64,000 bases of DNA from Sequoia sempervirens. Its lineage: Eukaryota > Streptophyta > Pinopsida > Cupressales > Cupressaceae. The number at the start of each line of letters is the position of its first letter. Position 1 is the stretch's first letter. Position numbers and translations under genes: made by a program. The stretch spans positions 28,684 to 92,683 of the forward strand of contig VDFB02296798.1 of assembly GCA_007258455.2 (NCBI GenBank). The letters are read 5' to 3'. Positions 45,000 through 58,440 of this stretch are shown here, piece after piece. The notes beneath the pieces were generated by a model. That model was not told the origin of the DNA. It did no database searches and was given only the letters and a program-made list of their open reading frames with translations.

Positions 45000-46501
45000 G
45001 CCCGGCTCCCAGAACTCTATCGTGCCAGATGATTGTTAGCTCCTACAGGTCTGTGGCTTCCAATACTTAAATTCCTAGCTTGAGCATTGATGGACCCTTA
45101 TGATTGGCAGCAATGAATAATATTTGTCCTTAACTTTACATGGCGGTTTGAAAAGAAATTTGGTGGTTCCAAGGAAGACAATTAAACTCAATGAATGAGG
45201 TGGCACTATAATTTATAATTTTCTTCAAAATCTCCTATGCTTCTTTATGCTACAACAATATCAATTCATTAAATTAATACAAACTCTCTCCCTATTCCTC
45301 GATATCCTTAATGATAGCCGAAGCCATGACTATTCAGTAGTTCTTCCTTTAATTGATATTAAATATGAGTTTGCCTAACCTGACTTCCTTCTTAATCAAC
45401 TCTTGCCTAGCCCGACTCCCAATATACCTTGCGCCATTAATTTCAAACTTCTTCAAGCCACGATTTTACATGAAGAATATTTAATTCCAATTTCGTATAT
45501 GTGCTATGGATAGCGGCACGTAATAAGAAAATCGTGATATATAGAATCACCCTTTGTTGACCTCCTTTGACCTGCTGAGCGACTATCTCCTTTGTGTTCG
45601 ATCTTTTCTAATGGTATACAACCCCTTATTATATGCCGCATCTGAGATAAGAGAGGGTGGATTGGTCTTACAATCCCAATAACATCAATAATATATTCTA
45701 TACCAATCACAATAATCTGGAAAGGAATACGGCTCCCTTGTGATAATTGAATACTGATATCAACAATTAATGTACTCATTTCTCCTTGATTGCACAAGTC
45801 GAGTAATCTTTAATTTGTTTCCACCAATATTCCATAAAATGTAAATCTTTGAAATTTGTCTCTAAAAGAAACTTCTCAAATTTTGATCACAATTGTTGAT
45901 GTGCAATTGTGAAACCTGAGTGATTCTACTAGTACTAGTCAGGGTGGATAATCTCACCACCGAAATTGATCTTCTTTTAGAGGGTTTCCATCCTCCAAAA
46001 GGCTGTGGTGAACTCTATTCAACCAACAATTACTTGTTCTTCCAAAACCAAAAACCAACATGAACCAAAAATGAACTCCAGAAATAGTTTTCTTTCCTCT
46101 TCCGTAACTCCTCACCATCTTTTCTTGAAATCCTCCTTAATACTTTTAATTTAATTCTTTTAAAGAATTAATCCTTATTTCACCCAAAAGTGACTTAATA
46201 ATTTAATTAACTTTTCTTCCCAGAACTTAAGTCACTTTTGCTCACATTTAAAATAATTAAAGCTAAGTTGCCTTTTTGATTCATGCTTTTTTGACAACAA
46301 AAAATAATTATTTAATTAGTAAATATTTCTTGCACAGTCGACCGGAGATGTAGAAAATATAGAACCCAATCACTTGAGTGATATTTGAAAGTGCTAGGAC
46401 GCAAAAGCTCATCGGAAATATCAAATAATCCCTTTAGCAATCACCACGAAACTCGAAACTAATTATGATGTTGACGTAACCAAAAATGGGCCCACATTAC
46501 A
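45000..46501 (-). mobile_element. Probable minus-strand LTR or fragment, one end identified
   Basis: The end GGGCCCACATTACA at 46501 is the reverse complement of a TGTAATGTGGGCCC start, a variant of the common LTR terminus in this window. Upstream (46120-46260) are AAGTGACTTAATAATTTAATT-like words shared with the LTRs at 59168-59994 and, inverted, at 60732. The other end and the target duplication were not found. 45000-45800 contains one minus-strand frame (45504-45797) of no recognised family. Confidence 0.4.
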
Positions 46502-46506
46502 ATGCT

Positions 46507-47380
46507 ACTGAGTAACTCATAGCAAAACTTGACCCCAAATAATGGGTAAAAATTGTTGTGGGTTTTTTAAATGACTCACTAAAAATATGTAGAAATCATT
46601 CTAACTTGCAAGGGCAAAAACTAGGCTAGGGGAAAAAGTCGAAACAATTTCGTGATGGGTTTTCAACACTATATTGGTTTGTTTTTGCTTGAAATGGTTT
46701 GATTTTGCTTGAAATTTCTAGAGTATGCTTTGAAACTCCACAATGCTATTGTTGACTTGTTGACTGTTGATTATAGTGAAATTTATCAGTAGTTTGCATG
46801 TTTAGTTGATGGTAGATTGTAGTGAAATTTATGAGTGGTTTAGTAGGTTGCAATGAAATAGATAGAGTTGCAGGTACATTACACATGAGTCATTGCCATC
46901 TATGACTATTACACATCATATATCACAAAATTTATAAATACTAATGGCTGAAGCATCAAGTTCTATATTGGAGACTTTCGTTTTTGAGGATGTGCTTATT
47001 TCTTTTCAATGCATTTTAAATTATGTTCTGCATTTAGAATTAATCCCATACAAACTGAAGTATATGTTTTGGTAAAATCCATTCCCATTTGTCATACTAA
47101 CATATTTGTAGTTCTTGTTGTAGTTAGATAAAAACACTAATCTCTATAAAAAGACAAACAACTATCCTTTTCTTAACCTAATTTGGAAGTTGATTAGATA
47201 TTTCAAAAACACACATTATACATCTTACATACATATTCATTTATATTTTTTTTCAATTATTATGACTATAAAGTAAGTTTTTAGCAAAGTAGTGCAGATT
47301 TGTTTTGTATTTATTTTAAGGTGCTAGCTAGGTTATTAATTTTTTTTTTTTTGAATTATCTCACTTCTACTAGGGTTTAT
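46507..47380 (+). other. Unassigned sequence upstream of a hAT relic
   Basis: AT-rich, no coding frame or clear repeat. It may be the 5' region or intron of the transposase pseudogene that follows. Confidence 0.4.
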
Positions 47381-47389
47381 TTTCATTTT

Positions 47390-49852
47390 TTTCAGAAGAA
47401 TACGTGGAAACATGGGACAAAAGGTACAACACAAGGAGTGGTTATTTGTAACTATTGCACTAAGGATATGAGAGGAGGCATAAATTGTCTCAAATATCAC
47501 CTTGCACGAGTCCCTTGTTGAGATGTTACACAAAGTATAGAAGCTAGTTTGGAGGTTTAGAAGAAGGTGAAAGCTCTCCTTGTAGCATTTGAACATAGGA
47601 AAGTAGAGAAAAAGAGAATGGTAGAGGCAATGATAGCTATAGCTTCAGTTTTTAGTTCTACATGTCCAGAGGGAAATATAGGGGTTTCTTCCATTGGGAC
47701 ATCGATATAAAGGATTATGCAATGTGGATAGTTGTAGTTCCAACTTTTTGGTCCTAGTAATTCTCTTGGTTTGCAACTTTTGTTGGAAGGTACTGCATGG
47801 AATAGGGAATTGCAATATGAGGTGAAGTTGAAATATGCAAAATTTTTGGTACTACAACAATATTTCGTTTGGTATTGCTTTGAGATTTTATAGGGAGTAG
47901 CTATGTAATGAAATAAACTGCACAATAGAAGAGTATACTATGAAGTATGCTGTTATTTAATTGACAATATTGAGCCACTTAGAGGGTGGAAACTTCAAGA
48001 AGTCTCCAAGAAGAACACAACTCACAATTTGATGATAATAAACCAACTACAAGCTCCTATATATATGGCTTGGATGTCACTTAGGTTGACTTAGATCCCT
48101 AATTATAACACCTATCACAACTTAAATATCTAAATAAGAATATAATAATGATAATATAGCTTAGTTAGGAGTTAAGGTAGTCACAAGACGACTACTCAAC
48201 CTTATTAACAATGTAGGATTAAGGGTGTAGCTAGCTAGCCAATGTATTGATTGTGCTTGGTAAGGGGTTCAAAGCTCTAAGTATTCATGAGTTGAGTGGC
48301 TAATTATTGGAAGATGGGGTGCAAAACACATGTCAACTAGTAGAGGAATGGAAATAAATTTGGAAAGGAAAGTTCTGATAGGTGCACAGGTGGACAAATG
48401 GTAGGAATATGAGACATTAACTTTATGGTGGCTTCAAGAGGACAATTAGTTAATGTCTCTAGTGATATAAAAAATGTGGAGACCTTGTGTAACTTGTTGG
48501 ATAAGGTGCTAATGGAGGTAGGAATGGAAAATGCTATTTAGATAGTGACAAAAAAATTCAGCTATGTATGTGGTAGCCAATAGGCTTTTAGAGACAAGAC
48601 ACACTATGTTGTTTTGGAGCCCTTGTGTCATCCATTGCCTTGACATACTCCTTGATGACATGTTAAAACTAAGTTGGGTGAACAATGTCGTTGAAAATGC
48701 AAGGAATATCACAAAGTAAATCGACAACCACACATGGGTCTTTAATATAATGGGAGAGCATATTGATGGCAAGGAGCTTGTGTGGTTAGGATTTACATGC
48801 TTTGAGACTAATTTGCTCACTTTGTAGAGTATAGCACTTACACTACCCAAATTTGAGCACATGTTTGTGAGCAAATGGTAGTTTGTGAGTCCTTATTGTA
48901 GAACGACTGAAGTAGAGAGGGCCATGAAGACCATTTTTGATGATAGATTTGCGAAGGTCATAGAGGAGATAATCGAGGTAAGTTTGTGATCATTTTAAAA
49001 AAAAAATTATAATGTTACAATTTGCTGATTTTGTAAAGCTTTGATAATTTTATTTGTCGATTTTAATTTTAAAAAAAATCTGATTTAATACAATTTTGTA
49101 ATTTTATTTTCATCCATTCTATTGATTTAGGTGTCAAAATTGTTGAGTAGGGTTCTATAGTTGGTGGATGGGGATAAAACCCCATGGGCTATCTATGTGA
49201 GGCCGTGGATAGGGCCAAAGAGGCAACACAACATTTTTAGAGGTTGAATAGAACCAAATATGAGCCCATATGGCACATTATTAATTGGAGGTGGAACCAA
49301 CAACTCCACCAACATATTCATGCTATTGGATACTATTTGAATCCGAAAATTTTCTTCTCCCCTTCATTCAAAATAGATGTGGAGGTTATGCTTGGCAATA
49401 ACATGTTTATTGAGAGGTTAGTGCTTTATGACAATCTTTGAAACCTCATGCAGAATGAGATACATGATTAAAAAAAGGTGGAGGGGACATTATTTTGTTA
49501 GCATTATGCGTTTGCAGAGAGCTACTTTGTAGTTAGGTAAATAGACATATATGCTTAATTTTAGTTTATTATTTATTTTAACTTTCTATTTAGTAAAATC
49601 CTTACAAAGCTATAAATGTTGTCCTTGTAGATTTGTGGTGGTAAGATATTGGTACCACAATGCCTAATCTTCAAAAGGTTGCCTTCCACATTTTATTGCA
49701 GCTTTGCAATGCTTTTGGTTGTGAACACAATTGAAGAGTTTTGGAGGCTATTTGCACAAAGAAGTGCAATAGATTGACTCAAAAGCACTTGAATGACCTT
49801 GTTTTTGTGTGGTACAACCTTCAGTTGCATGGAGAGAAGGTAGAGGGGTAAG
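47390..49852 (+). pseudogene. Decayed hAT transposase (BED/DUF659 type), 5' part
   Basis: The frame 47300-47521 carries a BED finger: VVICNYCTKDMRGGINCLKYH then LARVPC. Scattered traces follow across all three frames: VGMENAI (about 48515), MGEHIDGKELVWLGF (about 48750), FDDRFAKVIEEI (about 48935), and near the end CNAFGCEH and CNRLTQKHLNDLVFVWYNL (about 49760-49825), the C-terminal dimerisation region. Dozens of stops and frameshifts. The reading is interrupted at 49852 by the chromovirus and resumes at 58259. The stretch 47930-48300 has no homology and may be a further insertion. Confidence 0.7.
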
Positions 49853-51625
49853 TGTAATGTCCCCTTCTCATCAGTGATCAGCTTTGCAGTTCTTCAGTCT
49901 ATTCCGGAACCCGTAGACTGGGATGAGGTGAAAATTAGGGTTTCTTGGGCTTGGTTTTCTGTGGCATTCATATTATTTACTATTTTTAGTAAATGCTAAT
50001 TGTGGCAGTTGCAGTTGTCTATTCTTAATCCTTAGCAGTTGGAGCAGTGTCATATTTTTGGTTTGGTCTTCAGTTGGCAAAAATATTAAATTAATGGCAT
50101 TTTATTCTATTTCACTGTTGACCCCCACCTTGGCCTAAGGAGTTAACATAAAGTTGTTTTAAAGTGGGGCCATGAAGGGTACGCCCTCATCAAAAGATTA
50201 ATTAATCTTTATTCAAATATTTCTTTATCTTGAAAGTGGACGCCACTTTTATTATTTTGAATAAAGTGCAATTTGTGAAGGCCTTTTGGGACGCCACTTG
50301 AGAAGTTGATTGGTCTTGAGAATTGGAGGAGTCTCTTGTGTCTTTTGAGCTGCTTCTCAGGCGTTTGAAGAATCTTGTTGAGTTCTTACTTATTGAAGGT
50401 CTTGGCTCCAGCATTGTCATCCATCAATTACCTTACTGTTATGCTGTCAAAATGACTATGGACATTTTGCTATTGCTTCGAGGATGCTACCTCCTAGCCC
50501 CTTCCCAATTTCGTGTTTGAAATATAACACCTAATTGGAATATTGCTGCTTCTCACAACAGACTAGCAGATTGAGCATTAAAGGTTGAGAAGTTTTGGTG
50601 AATTCTACAGTTTTGAAGTTCCTGGTTTTTACACAGCTGAAGCTGAGTTTTGTTCATAACTTCCAAAGCGAATTTTATTCTGTTCTGGGTACTTTGGCCA
50701 TGCATTAGTCTACTGAAGGCGCCATCTTTCACAAAATTTGAGAATTAAATTCCAAGTATTCAATTTTATATTGCAAAGTCGATTTTCCTCAAGGGCCGTA
50801 CCATTTAATGCTGTCTTGGGATTCGTGCCAAATAAAGTAGAGACTTTGATTGCTGTTTCTGGATTCTATCTTGGGCGCCAGACTTGTAAGGTGCTTTTGC
50901 AATTCGTTTCACGCCATTCGGAGAAGAAATAAGTGAGTTATGAGTGTTTTTCTGTTTTCCAGTTTGCTGTTCTAAATTTCCAGAACTCAGGAATTTGCAT
51001 CAGATTTATCAGTTTCCAGTTTAATCTCCATTTCAGTCATTGGAAAGCAAAGAACATTGTTATAATTCATTCTTATATCTATATTTCACTTCTCTATCAT
51101 TGTAACTCATTTAATTGCAGTCATGTTGAAATTGTAAGGTTCTGATTAGTAGTACTAATCTAACCATTTTTATTGCTGCAACTATTTGATTTGTTTCTCA
51201 TTAAAGTCCCCTGGATGGTTTACCGCCAGTGTGGTTAAATTGTTTGTAAATCTTGTACCCACTTAAGTGGTGAATCCCCACAGTTCTGTGGATGCCCGCC
51301 GCAGCGGATGAATTGCTTTAATTTGTAATCTTTTCCCCCCACTGTTTGGTGGTAGCGTGGAATTGTTCTCATGGCTGGTTATCCGCCTAATAATTCATAG
51401 TTTCAATTTCTTGACTCCGTCATATGTTAGCACCTCGCCCTCTGTGGGATCTTGAGTGCACATTCTTGACGTTGAGTAGTTATATTGTTCAAGTTCAGTT
51501 TCTTCAGTTCAAGCTCAATATCTTCCATTCAAGTTCAGATTTTAATTTGAGGCTAACGCTAATCATATCATCTATTGCTGGTTATTTTGTGAATTTCCTT
51601 CAAAAAAATTGGTTAGCATATTTCA
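49853..51625 (+). repeat. 5' LTR of the chromovirus
   Basis: 1773 bp. A perfect hairpin TTTACTATTTTTAGTAAA lies at 49976-49993, and a hairpin array at 51259-51352 includes CCACTTAAGTGG and CCACAGTTCTGTGG. The short ORFs here (50202-50420, 50323-50520 and others) recur identically in the 3' LTR and are not genes. Confidence 0.96.
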
Positions 51626-51626
51626 G

Positions 51627-51638
51627 TGGTATCAGAGC
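51627..51638 (+). promoter_or_regulatory. Primer-binding site of the chromovirus
   Basis: TGGTATCAGAGC, one base after the LTR end, is complementary to the 3' end of initiator tRNA-Met. Confidence 0.93.
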
Positions 51639-51680
51639 AGAAGACCCTGCCATCCTGTGGCAGATTGCAGTAGTTAACTG

Positions 51681-54600
51681 ATGAGTGAAAAAGACACTAG
51701 GCCATACACCAGAAGTCAGGCCAGAAATCAGCATCAGTTTCCGCCCGTTCCAGAGGCAGATACCTTCTCAGAAGCTCTAAGAGACCTTGGTAAAACAGTG
51801 GAAGGTTCAGATAATTCAGTGGAAGTGGTTGATCACACAACTGTAATAATGTCAGATTCAGTAAGAAGAGATAATGATGAGAGGGATAGAGTGGAGAAGA
51901 AGTTTGACGGGATGATAGACATGATGTCCCGTTTATTATCCAAGTTGGATCAGCAAGCAGCTCAGAGTATTATTCAGCCCCAAAATAACTCAGCTGGAGA
52001 AAGTAGTGGAGTAAATGGAAATAATAATAGTGGCAGTCCTGAGGTGAATACTAGAGACAGAATTGTAGGTCAGCATACTACAATTCATAGTGGGTCATCT
52101 TCTAGACCCCTCTTTCCCGTTTTCACACCAAGGGAAGAGCAACAACCAGTTGAGGCTACCCCAAACTTTGCTGATGATGCTCGTCAAGCTTATATGGAGT
52201 ATGTTTCCTTACCTCTTGACTTGAGAGGAGCATGGACCTTTGATCAATTCATGAATCAAAGGAGTCGGAGAAATGGTGGTAGGAATGATCAACGTCCTCC
52301 TGCAGGCCCTAGAAATGATTTTTACCAAGCATTGGGAAAGATCACTATGGAACATTTTGATGGTAGTAACAAGTGTACAGCCAGGTCATGGGTGCAAAAG
52401 TTAGACAACTACCTTTCTCTTAGACCTATGCCGGAAGAAGATGCTATCAAATTTGCTACCTTGCATTTAGATGGCATAGCTCATGAATGGTGGACTCACG
52501 GTTTGGTCACTCTTGGCCATAACCTTATTCGCACATATGGAGAGTTTACCAATAAGCTGATTGAGAGATTTGACACCAAAGATCCGGAATTGAAATTTAG
52601 AGAATTGGCACAGTTGAAACAGCAAGGATCTTTAGAAAGTTATGTGGCTGATTTTCAGAGGTTGTCAGTAATGGTGCCAAACATTACTGAAAGAAGATTT
52701 GTAGTACTTTTTGCTGAAGGTTTAATGGAGCCTTTGAAGGGTTGGGTCAAAGCATTTGATCCTCCAACACTAGATGAAGCTATCAAGAAAGCTAGGAGCA
52801 TGGAGTTGGCAGCCCCAAGGCCTAAATTTCACTCAAAACCATTCAGCCATAAGAAGGATAAAAAGTTTTCTTCAAATCTGCCCAAGAAGTTTCCACCAAG
52901 GCTGTCCGAAGAGCTCAAAGAACAGCTTAGAAAGGATGGAGTTTGCTTCACTTGTCGTGAGCCTTGGGTGAAAGGCCACCGTTGCTATGGAAGAGGCAAA
53001 GTAGTTCAAATGGAGGGCTATTCTGATTATGGATCAGAATCTGATTCGTCTGATCAGCAATACGAATCAGCAAGTAGTGAAGGTGAAGAAATTCAAGAAG
53101 ACAAGTCCGAAGAAGTTGGAGATGGTAGTGCTTTTGCACAACTATCTAGTTTTCAAAAGAATGAATCTTTTAGGGTTCATGGAGTTGTAAATTCACAAAG
53201 GATAGTTGCTCTAATTGATACCGGAGCAACTCACAATTTTATTGATGAAGGGCTAGTTGCTAGAAAGGGTTTGAAGACTGAAGATTTTGATGGTTTCAAA
53301 GTAATGGTTGCTGATGGTTTCACTATATCTTGCACAAGGAGAATTCCTAACCTATCTTTGCAATTAGGGAATCATGAAATCAAGGATGATTTTTATGTGG
53401 TGGGTATAGGAGACACTGATGTTGTGTTGGGCATACAATGGCTGCGATCTCTTGGTGAGATCACTTTGAATTTGCAAACCATGGAGCTGAAATTTCAGTC
53501 AAATGGAAGGAAGGTTGTTTTAAGAGGGATGTCAAATGGAGGCCCTCGAATTGTTTCTTTGAAAAGGATGGAAAGGCTGATCCGCCATGATCAGGTTGAA
53601 TGGGCTGCTGAATGTATGGTTTTACCAGCTGATCCGGTTGAGGAAAAAAGGCAATATCATCCTGATATTCAAGCCTTACTTTCAAAGAAAAGTAAAGTCT
53701 TTGGAAGCTTACCTCCTGGAAGACCTCCTGAAAGAGGTTCTGAGCATGTGATTGAGTTAGAAGAGGGAGCAAAACCAGTCATTACTACACCTTACCGCTA
53801 TCCAAAGAGGCAGAAAGATGAAATTGAAAAAGCCATCAAGGAGCTGTTGGAAAGTGGTTTTATTAGACCAAGCAAGAGTCCATTTGCTTCAGCAGTAGTG
53901 CTGGTCAAAAAGAAAGATGGTACAATGCGTATGTGTGTTGACTATCGCGCATTAAATCAGAAAACCATCAAGAATAGATATCCTATCCCTAGGATTGATG
54001 AGCTTATTGATGAGCTCCATGGGGCAATGTTCTTCTCAAAGATTGATCTTCGTTCGGGCTATCACCAAATCAGAATGAGGGAGGAGGATATAGAAAAGAC
54101 AGCATTTAGATGCCACTTTGGGCATTTTGAATTTCTTGTCATGCCTTTTGGTTTGACAAATGCTCCAGCCACATTCCAATCTTGTATGAACAAGATTTTT
54201 AGACAGCAGTTGAGGAAGTTTGTGCTCATCTTCTTCGACGATATTCTCATATTCAGTAAGTCATGGGAAGAGCACCTTAAGTATTTGGAAGAAGTGCTTA
54301 CCATTTTGGAGGCGGAATGTCTATTCGCCAAAGAGTCAAAGTGTGAGTTTGGGATGGAAGAACTTTTATACCTTGGCCACATTATCAGCTCAAAGGGTGT
54401 GAAAGTGGATCCAGAAAAGATAAGGGCCATTCTTGATTGGCCAACTCCTAAGACTATTTCTCATTTGAGAGGTTTTTTAGGGTTATGTGGATTCTATAGA
54501 AGATTTGTAAAAGGTTATTCTCATCAAGCTGCACCTTTGACAGATCTTACAAAGAAAGGAGCTTTTCTTTGGACTAAGCAAGCACAAGAGGTTTTTGATA

Positions 54601-56504
54601 AGTTTAAACAAATCATGAGTTCGTGTCCAGTATTGGCACTTCCGGATTTCTCAAAACCTTTTGAATTACAATGTGATGCTTCAGGAGAAGGAGTTGGAGC
54701 TGTCCTAATGCAAGACAAACATCCTATTGTCTTCGAGAGTAGAAAGTTGAGAGGGGCAGAAAAAACTTACTCTATTTATGACAAAGAGATGCTTGCCATC
54801 ATGCATGCTTTGTCTAAATTCCGTCAATACTTGGTGGGAAGTAAATTTGTTGTTAAGACTGATCACAACAGTCTTAAACATTTTATGCGCCAAAAGGAAT
54901 TGAATGAAAGGCAGCAAAAATGGGTAAGTAAACTCCAAGCATATGACTTTGACATTGAATATGTCAAAGGAAAAAATAATATAGTTGCTGATGCACTTTC
55001 TAGAAGGCCTCATTTGCAGTCAATTTGTGAGTTATCAGCAGATTGGAAAGAATTAATTGCTGCTGATTATGTTAAAAATCAGTTTGCAACCAGCTTGTTA
55101 GAAGGTCAATTGGTTGATGAAAGGTATAAGTTGGTTGATGGATTAATTTATTATAAAGATAGAATCTTTTTAGTACAAGAATCTAAGCTTAAGAAAAAGA
55201 TTCTACAATCTTTTCATGATGTTCCCCTTGCTGGTCATCAAGGGATTTTCAAGACTTACAAGCAGATTCGTGAACGATTCACTTGGAAAGGTTTGAAAGA
55301 TGAAGTCTTGAATTACATTAGAGAGTGTCCTATTTGTCAAAGGAATAAAAATGAACACTCTTTTCCTGCTGGTTTACTTCAGCCCTTGCCTATTCCAAAT
55401 CAGAAGTGGGAAAGTATTGCCATGGACTTTATCACGGGGTTGCCCAAGGTGCAAGGACGTGACTGTATATTTGTTGTGGTTGATAGACTAACGAAATTTG
55501 CTCATTTCTTTGCTGTTACCACTTCATTTACAGCAGCTCAAGTGGCTGAGTTGTTTTTTAGAGAGGTGTTCCGTTTGCATGGGTTGCCTAAAACAATTGT
55601 CAGTGATAGGGACAGCAAGTTCCTAAGTGTTTTTTGGCAGGAGATCTTCAGATTGAGTGGGACAGTGCTTACTCCAAGCACAAGTTATCACCCACAAACA
55701 GATGGGCAATCAGAAATTGTTAACAAGTGGTTAGAGGGCTACCTAAGGAACTATGTTTCAGGACAGCAGCGAGCTTGGATTAAATGGCTTCATTTAGGAG
55801 AGTATTGTTACAACTCTTCTTATCACATGTCAATTAAGATGTCTCCTTTTAAGGCTCTTTATGGTTATGAGGCTACTAACTTTGTTGATCTAGTGTTTGG
55901 TGATAGTAGAGCCCCACAAGCATTGGATATGTTACAACAAAGCCAAGACATCTTGAAAACTCTTAAGGAAAATCTGCAACAAGCTCAAAATCAGCAGAAG
56001 TTATACGCTGATCAGCAGCGTGTGGAAAGGTCTTTTGAAGTTGGGGACATGGTCTATTTGAGGCTTCAGCCATATAGACAATCTTCTCTCAAGAAGAGTG
56101 GTGCAGAAAAGTTGAAGCCACGCTTTTATGGTCCTTTCAAAATCACCAAAAGGATTGGTGAAGTTGCTTATGAGTTGGAACTTCCAGCTGAAAGCAAAAT
56201 ACATAATGTTTTTCATGTGTCTCGCCTCAAGAAGGCAATTGGACACAATGTGGTGGCTACATCAGAATTACCTCCATTGGATGAGGAAGGTCATTTAGTG
56301 TTGATTCCAGAAGAGATCCTTGACACTAGAGAACGTTCTTTGAGAAGAAGGACAATCAAAGAATATTTGGTTAGATGGAGGAATTTGCCTATTGAAGATG
56401 CTACGTGGGAAGGTGAACAGATTTTGTTGCATCCATCTTTGCAGTTGCTTGGGGACAAGCAATTTCGAGGAGGGCGGACTGTAATGTCCCCTTCTCATCA
56501 GTGA
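51681..56504 (+). CDS. Chromovirus Gag-Pol polyprotein, 1607 aa, intact
   Basis: One frame from ATG 51681, 43 bp after the primer-binding site. Order: charged N-terminus; Gag core about residues 225-350 (W237, AHEWWTHGL); zinc knuckle at C422 (CFTC...GHRC); retropepsin DTGA at 513-516; reverse transcriptase about 690-870, with catalytic FFDD at D853-D854; RNase H with first Asp at 999 and TDHNSLKHF later; integrase zinc domain H1179/H1186-C1216/C1219; integrase core D1249, D1309, E1345 (35 residues between the last two); C-terminal chromodomain from about 1543 ([19 protein letters not shown]). The chromodomain places it among chromoviruses, where it guides integration to modified chromatin. 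The last eight codons lie in the 3' LTR. Gag and Pol share one frame, so no frameshift is needed. No key residue is missing. Clade (Tekay, Reina, Galadriel or other) not assigned. Confidence 0.97.
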   Translation: MSEKDTRPYTRSQARNQHQFPPVPEADTFSEALRDLGKTVEGSDNSVEVVDHTTVIMSDSVRRDNDERDRVEKKFDGMIDMMSRLLSKLDQQAAQSIIQPQNNSAGESSGVNGNNNSGSPEVNTRDRIVGQHTTIHSGSSSRPLFPVFTPREEQQPVEATPNFADDARQAYMEYVSLPLDLRGAWTFDQFMNQRSRRNGGRNDQRPPAGPRNDFYQALGKITMEHFDGSNKCTARSWVQKLDNYLSLRPMPEEDAIKFATLHLDGIAHEWWTHGLVTLGHNLIRTYGEFTNKLIERFDTKDPELKFRELAQLKQQGSLESYVADFQRLSVMVPNITERRFVVLFAEGLMEPLKGWVKAFDPPTLDEAIKKARSMELAAPRPKFHSKPFSHKKDKKFSSNLPKKFPPRLSEELKEQLRKDGVCFTCREPWVKGHRCYGRGKVVQMEGYSDYGSESDSSDQQYESASSEGEEIQEDKSEEVGDGSAFAQLSSFQKNESFRVHGVVNSQRIVALIDTGATHNFIDEGLVARKGLKTEDFDGFKVMVADGFTISCTRRIPNLSLQLGNHEIKDDFYVVGIGDTDVVLGIQWLRSLGEITLNLQTMELKFQSNGRKVVLRGMSNGGPRIVSLKRMERLIRHDQVEWAAECMVLPADPVEEKRQYHPDIQALLSKKSKVFGSLPPGRPPERGSEHVIELEEGAKPVITTPYRYPKRQKDEIEKAIKELLESGFIRPSKSPFASAVVLVKKKDGTMRMCVDYRALNQKTIKNRYPIPRIDELIDELHGAMFFSKIDLRSGYHQIRMREEDIEKTAFRCHFGHFEFLVMPFGLTNAPATFQSCMNKIFRQQLRKFVLIFFDDILIFSKSWEEHLKYLEEVLTILEAECLFAKESKCEFGMEELLYLGHIISSKGVKVDPEKIRAILDWPTPKTISHLRGFLGLCGFYRRFVKGYSHQAAPLTDLTKKGAFLWTKQAQEVFDKFKQIMSSCPVLALPDFSKPFELQCDASGEGVGAVLMQDKHPIVFESRKLRGAEKTYSIYDKEMLAIMHALSKFRQYLVGSKFVVKTDHNSLKHFMRQKELNERQQKWVSKLQAYDFDIEYVKGKNNIVADALSRRPHLQSICELSADWKELIAADYVKNQFATSLLEGQLVDERYKLVDGLIYYKDRIFLVQESKLKKKILQSFHDVPLAGHQGIFKTYKQIRERFTWKGLKDEVLNYIRECPICQRNKNEHSFPAGLLQPLPIPNQKWESIAMDFITGLPKVQGRDCIFVVVDRLTKFAHFFAVTTSFTAAQVAELFFREVFRLHGLPKTIVSDRDSKFLSVFWQEIFRLSGTVLTPSTSYHPQTDGQSEIVNKWLEGYLRNYVSGQQRAWIKWLHLGEYCYNSSYHMSIKMSPFKALYGYEATNFVDLVFGDSRAPQALDMLQQSQDILKTLKENLQQAQNQQKLYADQQRVERSFEVGDMVYLRLQPYRQSSLKKSGAEKLKPRFYGPFKITKRIGEVAYELELPAESKIHNVFHVSRLKKAIGHNVVATSELPPLDEEGHLVLIPEEILDTRERSLRRRTIKEYLVRWRNLPIEDATWEGEQILLHPSLQLLGDKQFRGGRTVMSPSHQ
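56464..56479 (+). promoter_or_regulatory. Polypurine tract of the chromovirus
   Basis: TCGAGGAGGGCGGAC directly precedes the 3' LTR start at 56480. The deleted relative has AGGAAGGGAGGAC at the same place (63108-63120). Confidence 0.75.
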
Positions 56505-58253
56505 TCAGCTTTGCAGTTCTTCAGTCTATTCCGGAACCCGTAGACTGGGATGAGGTGAAAATTAGGGTTTCTTGGGCTTGGTTTTCTGTGGCATTCATAT
56601 TATTTACTATTTTTAGTAAATGCTAATTGTGGCAGTTGCAGTTGTCTATTCTTAATCCTTAGCAGTTGGAGCAGTGTCATATTTTTGGTTTGGTCTTCAG
56701 TTGGCAAAAATATTAAATTAATGGCATTTTATTCTATTTCACTGTTGACCCCCACCTTGGCCTAAGGAGTTAACATAAAGTTGTTTTAAAGTGGGGCCAT
56801 GAAGGGTACGCCCTCATCAAAAGATTAATTAATCTTTATTCAAATATTTCTTTATCTTGAAAGTGGACGCCACTTTTATTATTTTGAATAAAGTGCAATT
56901 TGTGAAGGCCTTTTGGGACGCCACTTGAGAAGTTGATTGGTCTTGAGAATTGGAGGAGTCTCTTGTGTCTTTTGAGCTGCTTCTCAGGCGTTTGAAGAAT
57001 CTTGTTGAGTTCTTACTTATTGAAGGTCTTGGCTCCAGCATTGTCATCCATCAATTACCTTACTGTTATGCTGTCAAAATGACTATGGACATTTTGCTAT
57101 TGCTTCGAGGATGCTACCTCCTAGCCCCTTCCCAATTTCGTGTTTGAAATATAACACCTAATTGGAATATTGCTGCTTCTCACAACAGACTAGCAGATTG
57201 AGCATTAAAGGTTGAGAAGTTTTGGTGAATTCTACAGTTTTGAAGTTCCTGGTTTTTACACAGCTGAAGCTGAGTTTTGTTCATAACTTCCAAAGCGAAT
57301 TTTATTCTGTTCTGGGTACTTTGGCCATGCATTAGTCTACTGAAGGCGCCATCTTTCACAAAATTTGAGAATTAAATTCCAAGTATTCAATTTTATATTG
57401 CAAAGTCGATTTTCCTCAAGGGCCGTACCATTTAATGCTGTCTTGGGATTCGTGCCAAATAAAGTAGAGACTTTGATTGCTGTTTCTGGATTCTATCTTG
57501 GGCGCCAGACTTGTAAGGTGCTTTTGCAATTCGTTTCACGCCATTCGGAGAAGAAATAAGTGAGTTATGAGTGTTTTTCTGTTTTCCAGTTTGCTGTTCT
57601 AAATTTCCAGAACTCAGGAATTTGCATCAGATTTATCAGTTTCCAGTTTAATCTCCATTTCAGTCATTGGAAAGCAAAGAACATTGTTATAATTCATTCT
57701 TATATCTATATTTCACTTCTCTATCATTGTAACTCATTTAATTGCAGTCATGTTGAAATTGTAAGGTTCTGATTAGTAGTACTAATCTAACCATTTTTAT
57801 TGCTGCAACTATTTGATTTGTTTCTCATTAAAGTCCCCTGGATGGTTTACCGCCAGTGTGGTTAAATTGTTTGTAAATCTTGTACCCACTTAAGTGGTGA
57901 ATCCCCACAGTTCTGTGGATGCCCGCCGCAGCGGATGAATTGCTTTAATTTGTAATCTTTTCCCCCCACTGTTTGGTGGTAGCGTGGAATTGTTCTCATG
58001 GCTGGTTATCCGCCTAATAATTCATAGTTTCAATTCCTTGACTCCGTCATATGTTAGCACCTCGCCCTCTGTGGGATCTTGAGTGCACATTCTTGACGTT
58101 GAGTAGTTATATTGTTCAAGTTCAGTTTCTTCAGTTCAAGCTCAATATCTTCCATTCAAGTTCAGATTTTAATTTGAGGCTAACGCTAATCATATCATCT
58201 ATTGCTGGTTATTTTTGTGAATTTCCTTCAAAAAAATTGGTTAGCATATTTCA
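56480..58253 (+). repeat. 3' LTR of the chromovirus
   Basis: 1774 bp, nearly identical to the 5' LTR (one substitution and one one-base indel noticed). Hairpins recur at 56603-56620 and about 57886-57979. Confidence 0.96.
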
Positions 58254-58258
58254 GTAAG

Positions 58259-58440
58259 ATACACATCATGTGCTTGACTTTGATGTCATTGATCCATATT
58301 TGAATTGGATTGTTGAGGATGGCGATGTGGATGCATTGCTTATATCTAACAGGATAACTAATAACACAATGTAGTCAAATGGTAAGTAAATGTGGTAGCA
58401 TATGAGGAGTTAGAAGGCATCCTTTCATCACTACCGAAAA
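58259..58440 (+). pseudogene. Decayed hAT transposase, 3' remnant
   Basis: Directly after the chromovirus target duplication the + strand reads HVLDFDVIDPYLNWIVEDGD, the acidic C-terminus expected after the dimerisation block at 49760-49825. Stops follow from about 58370. Confidence 0.65.

Larger units (their letters stand above)
49853..58253 (+). mobile_element. Complete Ty3/gypsy chromovirus, 8.4 kb, target duplication GTAAG
   Basis: LTRs 49853-51625 (1773 bp) and 56480-58253 (1774 bp) start TGTAATGTCCCC and end ATATTTCA. GTAAG flanks the element (49848-49852 and 58254-58258). Comparing the LTRs by eye shows only two differences: a T/C substitution (51414 T-run versus the matching CAATTCC site near 58036) and a one-base indel in a T run (about 51590). 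A primer-binding site, a polypurine tract and a single uninterrupted gag-pol frame are present. All parts for autonomous transposition appear intact, and the insertion is very recent. It lies inside a decayed hAT transposase. Confidence 0.97.

Noticed and set aside
50202..51681. Several 60-85-aa ORFs in the 5' LTR, repeated at 56829-58257
   Set aside because: Identical in both LTRs because the LTRs are nearly identical; no sign of coding.
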